This document shows positions 38,539-47,653 of a DNA stretch of 64,000 nucleotides, one piece after another. Location of the stretch: positions 27,626 to 91,625 of IMG/VR virus record IMGVR_UViG_3300006802_000078; one strand, 5' to 3'. Both the position numbers and the translations under genes were made by a program. The stretch's first letter is position 1, and each line of letters opens with the position of its first letter. Below the pieces are notes generated by a model, which did not search any database, had not been told where the DNA came from, and worked only from the letters and a program-made list of their open reading frames with translations. The stretch is from a virus.

Positions 38539-40686
38539 ATGGCGCGACGTGGCATCGCTGGCGACCTGGTCGTCGGAGCCAATGCCTTCGGGCAGGGGTT
38601 CGTCCGCGTCGACGTCAACGAGCTCTCGCAGGACGGGGGGGCCCGTGCCCGCAGGATCCGCAACCTCACCCCCACGACCGAGGGGGACCTGCGCAGCGCG
38701 CGCGGCCCCACGCCGCTCGAGATGGATCGGGGCGAGGGCTACTTCTCCTTCGGCAGGATCCATGGCATCTTCCACTGCAACCACCTGGGTGGCAAGGTGG
38801 GCCACACCTACGTGCGAGCCGGCACGAAGCTGTACCGGCACGCGGGCTGGGCGCGGAGTTGGGAGGAGATCTACTCGGGGCTGAGCGACGATCACACCCC
38901 TCGGGCGCCGGACCAGTGGGCCATCATCAACGACATGGTCATCTGGTCCAACGGCATCGACCAGCCGCTGCGGATCCACCGGAACGGTAAGGTGCAGCCC
39001 CTGGGCTTCGGCACGGTGCCTTCTGCCCCCCGCGCAGAGGGGCCGCGGTCGCCGTCGACGGGCAACACCGCGCAGATCTACACCGGCGGGCGCGGCAGCT
39101 ACCACGAGAACAGCCTGGCCTACTCCTGGCGCGGGGTGGTGGGCACCATCGGGGAGTACCTGGACGCCCGTGACGCCGTGCTGCGGGAGGGCCTGTGGGT
39201 GTGGGCGGCGCAGTTCGAGGACGACTACGGTGACTTGAGCGCGATGAGCCTGCTGTCCAACCCGGTCACGTTGACGACGCAAGCGACGAAGCTGGCGGTG
39301 TGGACCGGCGGGAAGACGGAGTACTGCGAGGCGGATCAGATCGAGGATCTGACTCGGCAGTTCGCCGTCTTCGCCACGGGCAGGCCTCCGAGCCACGGCA
39401 GGTACGTCAGGCTCTACCGCAGCGTGGATCGGAAGAACAACGGTGACCTGCAGCTTCGCCTCGTGGCGCGGATCCCGGGGCGGCGCTTCTTCGTCTACCC
39501 GGACAACGTCCCGGACGCGGAGCTGGGGGGCGCCGCTACCTCCGTCATCCCTGTCCCCACCTTCCACGCCATGTGCACCTACGGGGGGCGGCTGGTCGTG
39601 GCCGATGGCCCTCGGGTGCTCATCTCCCAGCCCGGCTTCCCCGGCACCTTCGTGGTCCAGGTCTACCCGGATGCGGGGGGTGCTGCCATCACCGCGGTGG
39701 CCGACCACGCGGGGCGGTTGCTGGCCTTCACCGAGTTCGCCGTCTACGACATCACCCAGCTCGACCAGCCCCCCGTTCCTCTGGCGCAGGGCATCGGCTG
39801 CGTGGCGATGGACTCGCTGCGGGCGCTGCCGAGTGGCAACCTCGTCTGGCTCAGCTACAGCGGCTTCTACGCGCTCGGCGTCGAGGGGCCTCCCCGCCCC
39901 ATCTCGAACGAGATCTCGGGGCTCATTGAGACCCGGCTGCCGAAGAGCGCGCTGTGCCAAGCGTCCGCGACCGTCGCGCCGGAGGTGGGGGAGTACCGCT
40001 GCGCTGTGACCCCAGCGGGCAGCCACGACAACGCCATGATCCTGGCGTTGAACGACAAGGGGTGGCGCGAGTACGTCTTCGGGGTCTCCTTCATCGCGCT
40101 CACGACCACGAAGGACCCGAGGCTGTACTGCGTGGCTGGGGTCTACGAGCCGAGTGAGGCCCGCTACAACGTCATGGTGATGGACCGGGAGGACACCAGC
40201 TACGACCCGCCGCTGCGGGACTCGGTCTACGCCGGCCCCCGCATCCGCTTCGACGAGATAGGCGTCCGTGAGGCGACGGTCGAGCAGGTGGTCTTCATCT
40301 TCGTCGACGAGCGCAGTGGGCCGGGCACTGCGGCGGATCTCGACGATGACGCGGGCATCGTCGCGCGGTTCTACATCAACGGTGACTACGACAACGCCAT
40401 CGGCGACGCTGTGACTCTGCGCGGTGTCGGCAGGGACGACGGCAGCGGGGTCGGAGACGACTTGCTCGGCAAGCTCACCGTGGGGGAGGGCAAGGTCCAC
40501 GCGGCCCGCACCTACGCGCGCGCCGTGTTCACCTCGCTGTTCCTGCAGAACGTCCGGGACTGGAGCTTCACCCTCACCTGCACCGAGCCATCCCGCATGC
40601 GGCTGGTCGCTTTCGCCTTCCTCCCAACCACGCCGGCGGGGGATCGGGCAGCGCTCACCCACGTGGCGGGGCCGACGGACTTCTGA
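38539..40686 (+). CDS. tail nozzle / tubular-protein-B-like protein
   Basis: Encodes 715 residues, almost all beta. The N-terminal segment RARRIRNLTPTTEGDLRSARGP is the type seen in podovirus nozzle proteins (T7 gp12, P22 gp10), where early residues read 'NL.....G.L..R.G'. Then come repeated beta-propeller-like units (WAIINDMVIWSNGIDQPLRI; HAMCTYGGRLVVADGPRVLISQPG; LLAFTEFAVYDITQL; NLVWLSYSGFYAL). It would form the distal tube. The stop shares a base with the next ATG. Confidence 0.6.
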   Translation: MARRGIAGDLVVGANAFGQGFVRVDVNELSQDGGARARRIRNLTPTTEGDLRSARGPTPLEMDRGEGYFSFGRIHGIFHCNHLGGKVGHTYVRAGTKLYRHAGWARSWEEIYSGLSDDHTPRAPDQWAIINDMVIWSNGIDQPLRIHRNGKVQPLGFGTVPSAPRAEGPRSPSTGNTAQIYTGGRGSYHENSLAYSWRGVVGTIGEYLDARDAVLREGLWVWAAQFEDDYGDLSAMSLLSNPVTLTTQATKLAVWTGGKTEYCEADQIEDLTRQFAVFATGRPPSHGRYVRLYRSVDRKNNGDLQLRLVARIPGRRFFVYPDNVPDAELGGAATSVIPVPTFHAMCTYGGRLVVADGPRVLISQPGFPGTFVVQVYPDAGGAAITAVADHAGRLLAFTEFAVYDITQLDQPPVPLAQGIGCVAMDSLRALPSGNLVWLSYSGFYALGVEGPPRPISNEISGLIETRLPKSALCQASATVAPEVGEYRCAVTPAGSHDNAMILALNDKGWREYVFGVSFIALTTTKDPRLYCVAGVYEPSEARYNVMVMDREDTSYDPPLRDSVYAGPRIRFDEIGVREATVEQVVFIFVDERSGPGTAADLDDDAGIVARFYINGDYDNAIGDAVTLRGVGRDDGSGVGDDLLGKLTVGEGKVHAARTYARAVFTSLFLQNVRDWSFTLTCTEPSRMRLVAFAFLPTTPAGDRAALTHVAGPTDF

Positions 40687-42212
40687 TGCCCTCTGGCTAC
40701 CTCAAGCAGCGCCGTCGCTACGACAACGGAGACACCTCCGACGTCGACAGCCTCAACCTGGATCTGCAGGATGTGGCTGCGCGCCTCGGTGGCAGGCTCG
40801 ACCAGCACAACTTCATGCAGAATGACCTCGGTGAGAGCGACATCGAGAACAGCGCGTACCAGGAGTGGTACCTGGTCTCTGTCCCGGTGGACCACGCGGC
40901 CGCCCACAACACCCAGGGGCCGCAGTCGGCTGCGACCGACGCGATGGACGTGCCCCTGGATGGGGACTGGCACGTGGTCAGCTCCTGTCAGCTCGAGCTC
41001 GTGACGGGGGAGTGCGTCGTAGTGGTCCGCGCTTCTGCGGTGTGGGCCTCCTTCCCCCACGAGATCAGCTGGAACCCAACGACGGGGGAGGACGAGTACG
41101 ACCGCCCCCGCCCGGTGTTCGGGCTGCGCATCGGGGGGGCGGTGCACATGCCTGCGATCACGGGGCTGATGCACACCTCGGACGTGCCACCTGTGCCGGT
41201 CCGGCTGAGCAACCCGAAGGCGTTGACTACGCTGCTGGGCACGGGGCACCTGAAGGCGATCCAGGCGTACTCGGAGGGCAGCCCCTTCTGCCACGTGCGG
41301 CTCAAGTGGAGCATCCCGCTGCCGGCGGGGGTTCACGGAGCCGAGTTCGTCGTGCGCGCAGCGCAGAACATGGCGCCACTGCGGGAGGCGCTGGCGATCG
41401 ACGCCGCGCTGAAGGTCTACACCCGGAAGATGCTCACGCGGGTCATCCCCCGCCAGGCTCCTTCGGGGGGCAGTAGCGCGAACGTGGCCGTACCTGCGTG
41501 GGAGAGCGGTGACACCTTCAGTCGGAGTAGCTACCGCGACGACCGGCTGCAGCCTCTGGTCGGCGCCAGCAACGCCATCACCAGCGGGATGGTTGCGCGG
41601 GCTGCGTTCAACCACGCACATCTTCCGTCATCGCTGAAGCGGGTCGACGTGGTGCCGTTCGTCATGGCGGCGGCGGAGTACTGCGAGGCGCAGTACCCCG
41701 GCTGGGGCAGCTCGACTCCCGCTGGCGCTCGGACAGGCGCCACCGGGTGGTGGCAGATCGACGACGCAGGTGTCAAGCTCGAAACGAGCGGCGCTGCTTG
41801 GGCCACGACCAGCGACGGCAGTGGGCTCATCCACGTGCTGGCCGATGTCGGGCTGACCGACATCCGCCGGGGCACGGGGGTGGGCCTCGGGATCGACGAG
41901 AACGAGTCCGCGCTGTTCGCGCTCGGCTACCACGATGGCACCAACTGGGTGATACTGGAGGGCACCATCTCACCAGTGGCAGCCGGCCCGAAGATCGTCG
42001 GTGCCGGCCCGGCTCTCCTCGAGCAGCTCGTGGTCGAGCGCAATGTGGCGCTGGAGGGGTGGATCGACATGCGGGGGGTGGGCGAGGGCCTTGGCCTCGA
42101 CATCACCAAGTTCGGCGTATTCGTCAGCTCGATGTGCTACACGTCGGCGACGGTGCCCCGGGTGAAGTGGCGGAACGCCACGCTCACCGTGATGCACTTC
42201 GGCATGTACTGA
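40686..42212 (+). CDS. virion structural protein (fibre or tail accessory)
   Basis: Encodes 508 residues, beta-rich, with an N-terminal segment SLNLDLQDVAARLGGRLDQHNF resembling attachment helices of fibre proteins. The C-terminal half looks like a lectin-type jelly roll (GWWQIDDAGVKLETSG; FALGYHDGTNWVILEG). Its start is coupled to the nozzle gene. The next gene's N-terminus (LDVAGLNADLTADALLPTR) is similar in layout. Confidence 0.5.
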   Translation: MPSGYLKQRRRYDNGDTSDVDSLNLDLQDVAARLGGRLDQHNFMQNDLGESDIENSAYQEWYLVSVPVDHAAAHNTQGPQSAATDAMDVPLDGDWHVVSSCQLELVTGECVVVVRASAVWASFPHEISWNPTTGEDEYDRPRPVFGLRIGGAVHMPAITGLMHTSDVPPVPVRLSNPKALTTLLGTGHLKAIQAYSEGSPFCHVRLKWSIPLPAGVHGAEFVVRAAQNMAPLREALAIDAALKVYTRKMLTRVIPRQAPSGGSSANVAVPAWESGDTFSRSSYRDDRLQPLVGASNAITSGMVARAAFNHAHLPSSLKRVDVVPFVMAAAEYCEAQYPGWGSSTPAGARTGATGWWQIDDAGVKLETSGAAWATTSDGSGLIHVLADVGLTDIRRGTGVGLGIDENESALFALGYHDGTNWVILEGTISPVAAGPKIVGAGPALLEQLVVERNVALEGWIDMRGVGEGLGLDITKFGVFVSSMCYTSATVPRVKWRNATLTVMHFGMY

Positions 42213-42227
42213 GGGAGGTGCTGCGCG

Positions 42228-43025
42228 ATGGCCACGATCTCCACCCCCTACGGGAGCGGCATTACGGACGGGCCCACGCTGGACGTGGCAGGGCTGAACG
42301 CGGACTTGACGGCGGACGCCCTGCTGCCGACCCGCCGCGGCGTGCTGAGCGAGCCCAACGGTGGCATCGAGGCGGCCAACCTGGACGCTTCCTTCCTGGT
42401 GACTCAGGAGATGATCCAGCCTGGAGAGGTCGCGGACAGCTACTCCTACGGGTACCACCGCCGCCTCGACTACTTCTCCGATCTGGCCCCCGACCTGAGC
42501 GTGGAGCGGTACATCCCGCTGGCGTTTGGGGCTGCCACCGTCGAGCTGCCGTACGACTGCAGCCTGCTCCTGTTCGATCTGCACGTCTTCCACTCTCAGT
42601 GGCGGCTGTGGCGGCGGTACGACCAGGAGCAGGGGGGCAGCTTCATGTCGGCGGAGATCATCACGCGGATCCGCGTGAACGGCATGGTCAAGCAGGAGAC
42701 CCGGCGGCCGCACGCGCCGACGGTCTACATCAGCGCCGCTCAGAGCTTGGCGGGCGCGGGGCACTACGACCGCTTCGAGCACTACGCTGCCGGCACCCTG
42801 TCGCAGCACTACGCGATGAAGAGCCCAAGCGCTGGGGTCTACGACATCAGCATCGAGGTCTTCCTCGGGATCCCCACTGCATCGGCCGGCGACCAGCTCA
42901 AGTGGCCGTTCGCCTACAGCACCACGCACAAGGGGGACACGACGAGCACAACCAGCGGCGACTGCTATGTCTTCTCCCGCTTCTCGACGGGAGCAGTGGG
43001 CATCAGCTACGACTACTGGAAGTAG
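42228..43025 (+). CDS. virion structural protein
   Basis: Encodes 265 residues. N-terminal GGIEAANLDASFLVTQEMIQPGEVADSYSYGYHRRLDYFSD is typical of head or tail proteins with 'E.ANL' arms (seen in related phage fibres). The rest is beta-rich. GGGAGG lies 9 nt before the ATG. Last gene before a probable leaderless gene. Confidence 0.5.
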   Translation: MATISTPYGSGITDGPTLDVAGLNADLTADALLPTRRGVLSEPNGGIEAANLDASFLVTQEMIQPGEVADSYSYGYHRRLDYFSDLAPDLSVERYIPLAFGAATVELPYDCSLLLFDLHVFHSQWRLWRRYDQEQGGSFMSAEIITRIRVNGMVKQETRRPHAPTVYISAAQSLAGAGHYDRFEHYAAGTLSQHYAMKSPSAGVYDISIEVFLGIPTASAGDQLKWPFAYSTTHKGDTTSTTSGDCYVFSRFSTGAVGISYDYWK

Positions 43026-43066
43026 GCACGCGCGTGCGAGCGCAAGCCGCTGCACCTCCTGCGTGG

Positions 43067-43072
43067 TAGCTT
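43067..43072 (+). promoter_or_regulatory. -10 box for a leaderless message
   Basis: TAGCTT ends 6 nt before the ATG at 43079, so transcription would start at or beside the ATG. No Shine-Dalgarno sequence is present between. The -35 region is poor. Confidence 0.45.
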
Positions 43073-43078
43073 TTCCCC

Positions 43079-43690
43079 ATGCCTAACAACCTCGACACCA
43101 AGCTCGTCTCGGGCATGCAGAACGCCGGCCAGGCCATGGGGGACAACCCCGACCTGACGGGGCAGATCACCGGGCTCACCACCAAGGCGATCTACTCGGC
43201 GCTCGACCCGAACGCGAGGTCTGCCCGCGCCGCCCGGCGCAGCATGCGCCTGCGGCTCGACCGCGGTGCGGGCGCGCTTGGGCTCGATCGGGGACAGCGC
43301 ATGGCCATGAGCGAGGACGCCATCCGCGCGGCCCAAGCGGCCCAGGCGCCGACCGTGGACGAGATCCAGCGGGCGGGGGCGGCCAAGGGGGGCGGGCTCG
43401 GTTCGGGGGCGGCGCAGCAGGCGGTGAACACTGCGACGCTTCAGGCGGCGGCTCAGGGCGGGGAAGCCGCGAGCCAAGCCAACGTCGAGAGCCAACGGCT
43501 CGCCGAGGCGAACTACAACCGCTACTACGACATCATCAACAACCAGGCCATCCGCGGCGCCGACCAGGCGCAGGAGGCGGGCTACGTGACAGGCAAGGCC
43601 GTGAGCACCGTCATCCGCAGCTACGCTGGGGGTGGCCTCGATCCTGCCAGCGCCCAGCAGCTGATGGGCGTCGCCGGCGGCGTAGCCTGA
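43079..43690 (+). CDS. internal virion protein, small (T7 gp14-like position)
   Basis: Encodes 203 residues, helical, Gln/Ala-rich in the middle (GSGAAQQAVNTATLQAAAQGGEAASQANVESQRLAEANYNRYYDII), as in T7-type internal core protein gp14 and relatives. First of three successive internal-protein-like genes. Likely ejected into the host envelope at infection (known for the family, inferred here). No ribosome binding site; see the -10 at 43067. Confidence 0.5.
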   Translation: MPNNLDTKLVSGMQNAGQAMGDNPDLTGQITGLTTKAIYSALDPNARSARAARRSMRLRLDRGAGALGLDRGQRMAMSEDAIRAAQAAQAPTVDEIQRAGAAKGGGLGSGAAQQAVNTATLQAAAQGGEAASQANVESQRLAEANYNRYYDIINNQAIRGADQAQEAGYVTGKAVSTVIRSYAGGGLDPASAQQLMGVAGGVA

Positions 43691-43713
43691 GCCTGAGCGA
43701 AGGGGGAGCGACG

Positions 43714-46700
43714 ATGGCAACCGGAAGCGGAAGCAGCAGCAGCCGAGGGTCTCGGGCAATGACGGCGTACGACAAGCGGGAGGCGGCGTACTCGCCCTCC
43801 TACCTGCCTGGGTACGACCAGCTCATGACCCCGCTGGACCCAGCCAAGCCGTACGGCACCTACGCCCAGCGCATGCTCGGGCTGGGCACGATGGTGCGCG
43901 CGTCGGCCCCCCCGGGGCAGGAGGACGAGGCCGCCAAGATCGAGGCCGCGCTGCTCCGTACCTACCGCGAGCTCTACCACGAGCAGCGGGTGTGGGACAC
44001 GGAGATGGCGAAGCGCTTCAGCGCCGAGCGCATCAACATCCTGAGCTCGCAGACCCAGATGCTGGGGAACTACCTGCAGCTCGAGAGCACCATCATCAGC
44101 GAGGGGGCGCAGAACAGCCGGAACGCGCTTCAGGTCTACGGCAGCCTGCAGGAGAACCTCGCGAACAACATGCGCGAGCTGGCGCAGATGTCGACCATGT
44201 ACGCGTCCGACATCGTCGCGCAGGTGGCAGAGGCCGCGCGCCAGGCCAGCGACGACGGGGGCATGAGGCGCCTCGCCGCCTTCAACGAGTTCACCCGGCT
44301 CATGACCGAGACGCGGGAGGGCAACGTCCGAGGCCTGCCGCTGTGGAACACCTGGAACCAGCTCAACGACGAGTACCGCTTCGATGAGATCATCGACGGT
44401 ACCGACGCGTCGGTGCAGCTGGAGCCGTCCCAGCGTGATGCCATGCGGAACATCCGCACCATGGCGAAGTCGGCGAAGTCCTCGGTGGACGCTGCCACGG
44501 TCGATGTCGACGAGCAGATGTCCCGGCTGAAGCTGATCGCGCAGCAGATGGCGGGCGGCGCCGTGTCCCCCGAATACGAGCAGGCGGTCCACGACACCAT
44601 CAAGCAGATCCAGGATCTCGCCGTCGCCACGACCGGGGTGGAGCCCTCGGTCGCTTCGATGGAGGTCGGGGAGTACCTGCGCCAGAACGCGGGTTGGCGC
44701 CGCACCGAGGACATGCTGGGCTACCTGGCCGACCGGGTCAAGGGGGGCGGGAGCGGCGCGGCCGGGGTCGGCAAGGCGGACAAGGTGCAGCCGGAGCTGC
44801 AGCTCATGGCCGCGGCGATGGCGTCCCCCCAGTTCCAGGAGTGGGCCGCCGACCAGGGCTACAAGCGGCTGGGACGCGCGTGGCGGGACGAGGAGGGCCA
44901 GCTCCACTACATCCCGGCCAAGCAGGACCGCATCGCCGTGCTCGACTTCGTGCGCGAGCAGTGGCGGCATGGAGCCGACGGCTACCGCGTGGTCCCGCGT
45001 GGGACCGGCGAGATCATCACCCTGACGGTGAACGAGCCCCCGACCCCCGAGGCGGTCGAGGCGGTGCGCCAGCTCGATGGGCGCTTCGCGATGGTGAACG
45101 GGTCCTACATGACCCCGGACGCGGTGAAGGAGGCCCGAGAGGGACTGCGGCGCGAGGCCATGCGGCAGCTCGACACGATGGAGAGCAAGACCGGTGGTAC
45201 GCGGCTGTTCTTCGCCAGCTCCGCGGGGCAGCAGCTCGCGTGGTACGACGGCAAGATCTACCGCATGGATCAGATCGAGGGGGGGTTCCACCTGGTGCCG
45301 CTGGCGGACGGCAAGGGGGAGGCAGCTCCGATGCCCCAAGGGCTCCGGTGGGTCCCCATCAAGCAGAAGAACGGCCGTCCGGTGGCCAGCGGAGATCTGC
45401 CCACGCTCGAGATCGGCTACGGCACTGTGGCGCCCGGCACCGAGGCGGTGTCTCTCGACGACATCCGCGCCATCGACGCGGCCAAGCTCAAGCTGAGCCG
45501 CGGGGTGGGCGACGAAGACCTGGCCGCGCTGGGGATCAGCTTCACCGACCGGCCGCCGAAGGGGCGGAGCTACCAGGTCACGGGGGAGCGCCTGATGAAG
45601 GAGGCGTCCGACCCCGCCGGCTCCGTTCGGATCCGGGGTGAGGGCGCGAGCGGTGTCATGATCGACGAGAACGGCGTCGAGCACAACTACGGCCCGGGGG
45701 TGATGCGCTTCGAGGCGGGTCGCTACGAGGTGTCCGACGTGCACCGGGCGCGGGCCGATCGGGGCTTCGCCTCGGCGTACTACCAGCGGGCGAGTGCCCG
45801 CGCGACCCAGACCGGGCGCGACATCGTCAACCGCGACGCGCGGGACTCGGCGGAGTACGCCGCGCAGATGTCGGCGGAGGCCGCTGCGGTCGAGCCCGGT
45901 GAGACCCTGGAGGAGGCAGCCGACCGCGAGCTGGCGATCCAGTCGGCGAAGTTCAAGCGGGGCCAGCTCCAGGCCGACATCGAGCGGCTGACGCAGGAGG
46001 AGGAGCGGCTGGCGAGCATGGAGGGGGTCGAGTCGCAGGAACAGGCGGACGCCAACGCGGTGGCGGCGCAGCGTGCGCGAGATCGACGCACGGCGCTGGA
46101 GCAGGAGCTCATCGACACTGGCGCCTTGGTGGCGAAGGCCGAGGTGCAGCAGGACCCCAACGTCGTTCGGGTCAACGCGGAAGCGCGCGACATCAAGAAG
46201 CGAGCGATGGACGCCGAGATCCTGGCTCAGGATGCGGAGTCCGCTGCGAGCGAGGCGGAGGCTCGTGCAGCGCAGCTGCGGGAGGGCCTCACACAGCCGG
46301 AGGCGGGGGCTGCGCCGGGCCGAGGGGGGCGAGAGGGGAGTGACCCCGCGTCCCGCGCTGCGGGCGAGGCGTCTGCCAGGGCGGCCGCGCTGCGCGAGGC
46401 GGCGACGGCGGCGCGGGCGACGGCGGACCGCACGAAGCGGGAGTACGTCGCCAAGCGCGATGCCGCCGCCGCCTTCGAGCGGGTGAAGCTCAGCCAGAAG
46501 GGCTACGGCGCGCTCCGCGAGGAGGACATCCAGTTCGCCCAGCAGGAGGCCCAGATCGCCAAGGAGGGGGAGGGTGCGCCCCCGGAGCCCGAGCGCGGTC
46601 CGGCCGCGGCGGCGGGGTACGCCGCTGGTCGCGCGGCCGCTGGGCGGGAGGGGCGTGGCCCCGAGGGAGCGAAGGAGGACGTCGTTGGCCGCACCGGCCC

Positions 46701-47133
46701 GGAGGACAAGCGGGAGCCCGGCAAGGCCGCGGCGGCCGCTTCGAGCGAGGCCGCCGACTACGAAGCCGACATGAAGCGGCAGGAGAAGCAGAAGGAGGAG
46801 ACCCGCGGGGATGTGAAGCCGCGGCAGTACGCTCACCCTGGCGAGGTGATGGCACCGGCGGTTGCGGCTGCGCCGGCGGCTGCGGCTGCGCCAGCAGCAC
46901 CGAGGGCAGCGATCGGTCCGAAGAACCGCCGGGCCATCCTCGATGAGCGCCAGCGGGTCGTCACCGAGCAGGCGATGCGCAGCGGGCGGGGTGCGGCGGC
47001 GATGCGCGGCGCCGGAGGCAGGGCCGACCGGGGCAGCCTGCTCCGGGGCGAGCCTGAGCTGGCCCCCTCCGTCCCCAAGATCCCCGTACTGGCGGAGCTC
47101 GACGACAACAAGTTGGTCGATCTACCCGACTGA
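43714..47133 (+). CDS. internal virion protein, large (1139 aa)
   Basis: Encodes 1139 residues. N-terminal 370 residues helical (AKRFSAERINILSSQTQMLGNYLQLE; ELAQMSTMYASDIVAQVAEAARQASDDG), a beta-containing middle, and from residue 700 a long coiled-coil (FKRGQLQADIERLTQEEERLASMEG; AEILAQDAESAASEAEARAAQLRE) followed by an Ala/Pro/Glu-rich tail. Layout fits a podovirus ejection protein of the gp15/gp16 kind. No lysozyme or transglycosylase motif was seen. AAGGGGGAGCG precedes the ATG. Confidence 0.55.
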   Translation: MATGSGSSSSRGSRAMTAYDKREAAYSPSYLPGYDQLMTPLDPAKPYGTYAQRMLGLGTMVRASAPPGQEDEAAKIEAALLRTYRELYHEQRVWDTEMAKRFSAERINILSSQTQMLGNYLQLESTIISEGAQNSRNALQVYGSLQENLANNMRELAQMSTMYASDIVAQVAEAARQASDDGGMRRLAAFNEFTRLMTETREGNVRGLPLWNTWNQLNDEYRFDEIIDGTDASVQLEPSQRDAMRNIRTMAKSAKSSVDAATVDVDEQMSRLKLIAQQMAGGAVSPEYEQAVHDTIKQIQDLAVATTGVEPSVASMEVGEYLRQNAGWRRTEDMLGYLADRVKGGGSGAAGVGKADKVQPELQLMAAAMASPQFQEWAADQGYKRLGRAWRDEEGQLHYIPAKQDRIAVLDFVREQWRHGADGYRVVPRGTGEIITLTVNEPPTPEAVEAVRQLDGRFAMVNGSYMTPDAVKEAREGLRREAMRQLDTMESKTGGTRLFFASSAGQQLAWYDGKIYRMDQIEGGFHLVPLADGKGEAAPMPQGLRWVPIKQKNGRPVASGDLPTLEIGYGTVAPGTEAVSLDDIRAIDAAKLKLSRGVGDEDLAALGISFTDRPPKGRSYQVTGERLMKEASDPAGSVRIRGEGASGVMIDENGVEHNYGPGVMRFEAGRYEVSDVHRARADRGFASAYYQRASARATQTGRDIVNRDARDSAEYAAQMSAEAAAVEPGETLEEAADRELAIQSAKFKRGQLQADIERLTQEEERLASMEGVESQEQADANAVAAQRARDRRTALEQELIDTGALVAKAEVQQDPNVVRVNAEARDIKKRAMDAEILAQDAESAASEAEARAAQLREGLTQPEAGAAPGRGGREGSDPASRAAGEASARAAALREAATAARATADRTKREYVAKRDAAAAFERVKLSQKGYGALREEDIQFAQQEAQIAKEGEGAPPEPERGPAAAAGYAAGRAAAGREGRGPEGAKEDVVGRTGPEDKREPGKAAAAASSEAADYEADMKRQEKQKEETRGDVKPRQYAHPGEVMAPAVAAAPAAAAAPAAPRAAIGPKNRRAILDERQRVVTEQAMRSGRGAAAMRGAGGRADRGSLLRGEPELAPSVPKIPVLAELDDNKLVDLPD

Positions 47134-47152
47134 TGCCGTGAAGGAGGAAGCG

Positions 47153-47617
47153 ATGGCAATCATCCGAGAAGACGGCAGCCAAGGCCGCTATGTGCAGCGT
47201 GCGGTTCCCCGTACTGCGGCGGAGGCGCCTACGCCCGTCGAGGAAGGCGAAGCCGGAGGGGGATCGGGCAGCGAGCCCGCTGTGAAGTCGGCCAGCGAGG
47301 CGGCCCAGACTACCTCCGAAGCTGCACAGGCGAAGGCGGCCGCGGCCGCGGCGGCTGCGAAGAAGAAGCAGACGACGGGGGGGCGCGCCGCGGCGCCGTG
47401 GGACGACGAGGCCATCGCGGCCGCGCGGCGGCGGATCGCCTACGAGAACTCCATGACGGGGAACCGCCGAGGGGGCACGATTCATGTTCGCAGGGGGTGG
47501 CGCGCTGCGAGGAAGGGGCTGTCCGCGGACCACACCTACAACACCCTGGGCCCCAAGGGCAACGTGATGCCAGAGCTGGGCCCTACTGAGAAGAGGAAAG
47601 AGGAGCGCGAGGAGTAG
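47153..47617 (+). CDS. hypothetical virion-associated protein
   Basis: Encodes 154 residues. Low-complexity N-terminal two-thirds (Ala, Glu, Lys) and a basic C-terminus (ARRRIAYENSMTGNRRGGTIHVRRGWRAARKG). AAGGAGG before ATG 47153 fixes the start. Lies between the two large internal-protein genes, so a DNA-binding or linker role in the core is possible. Confidence 0.62.
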   Translation: MAIIREDGSQGRYVQRAVPRTAAEAPTPVEEGEAGGGSGSEPAVKSASEAAQTTSEAAQAKAAAAAAAAKKKQTTGGRAAAPWDDEAIAAARRRIAYENSMTGNRRGGTIHVRRGWRAARKGLSADHTYNTLGPKGNVMPELGPTEKRKEEREE

Positions 47618-47641
47618 GTCGTTGCGCGGGCAGCCTCGTGC

Positions 47642-47647
47642 TACGCT
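47642..47647 (+). promoter_or_regulatory. -10 box for a leaderless message of the giant gene
   Basis: TACGCT ends 6 nt before the ATG at 47654, the same spacing as at 43067-43079. TTGCGC lies at 47622-47627 (14-bp spacing). There is no Shine-Dalgarno sequence before the ATG. Confidence 0.45.
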
Positions 47648-47653
47648 TGAGCG

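Noticed and set aside
37939-40662. Long minus-strand frame (907 codons) opposite the nozzle and tail genes
   Set aside because: High-GC DNA gives long open antisense frames. Composition (His, Arg, Asp-Val repeats) is that of a shadow of the plus-strand genes.
43621-46836. Minus-strand frame of 1071 codons opposite the large internal protein gene
   Set aside because: Antisense shadow rich in Arg, Leu and His; the plus-strand gene has ribosome binding site, context and coiled-coil logic.
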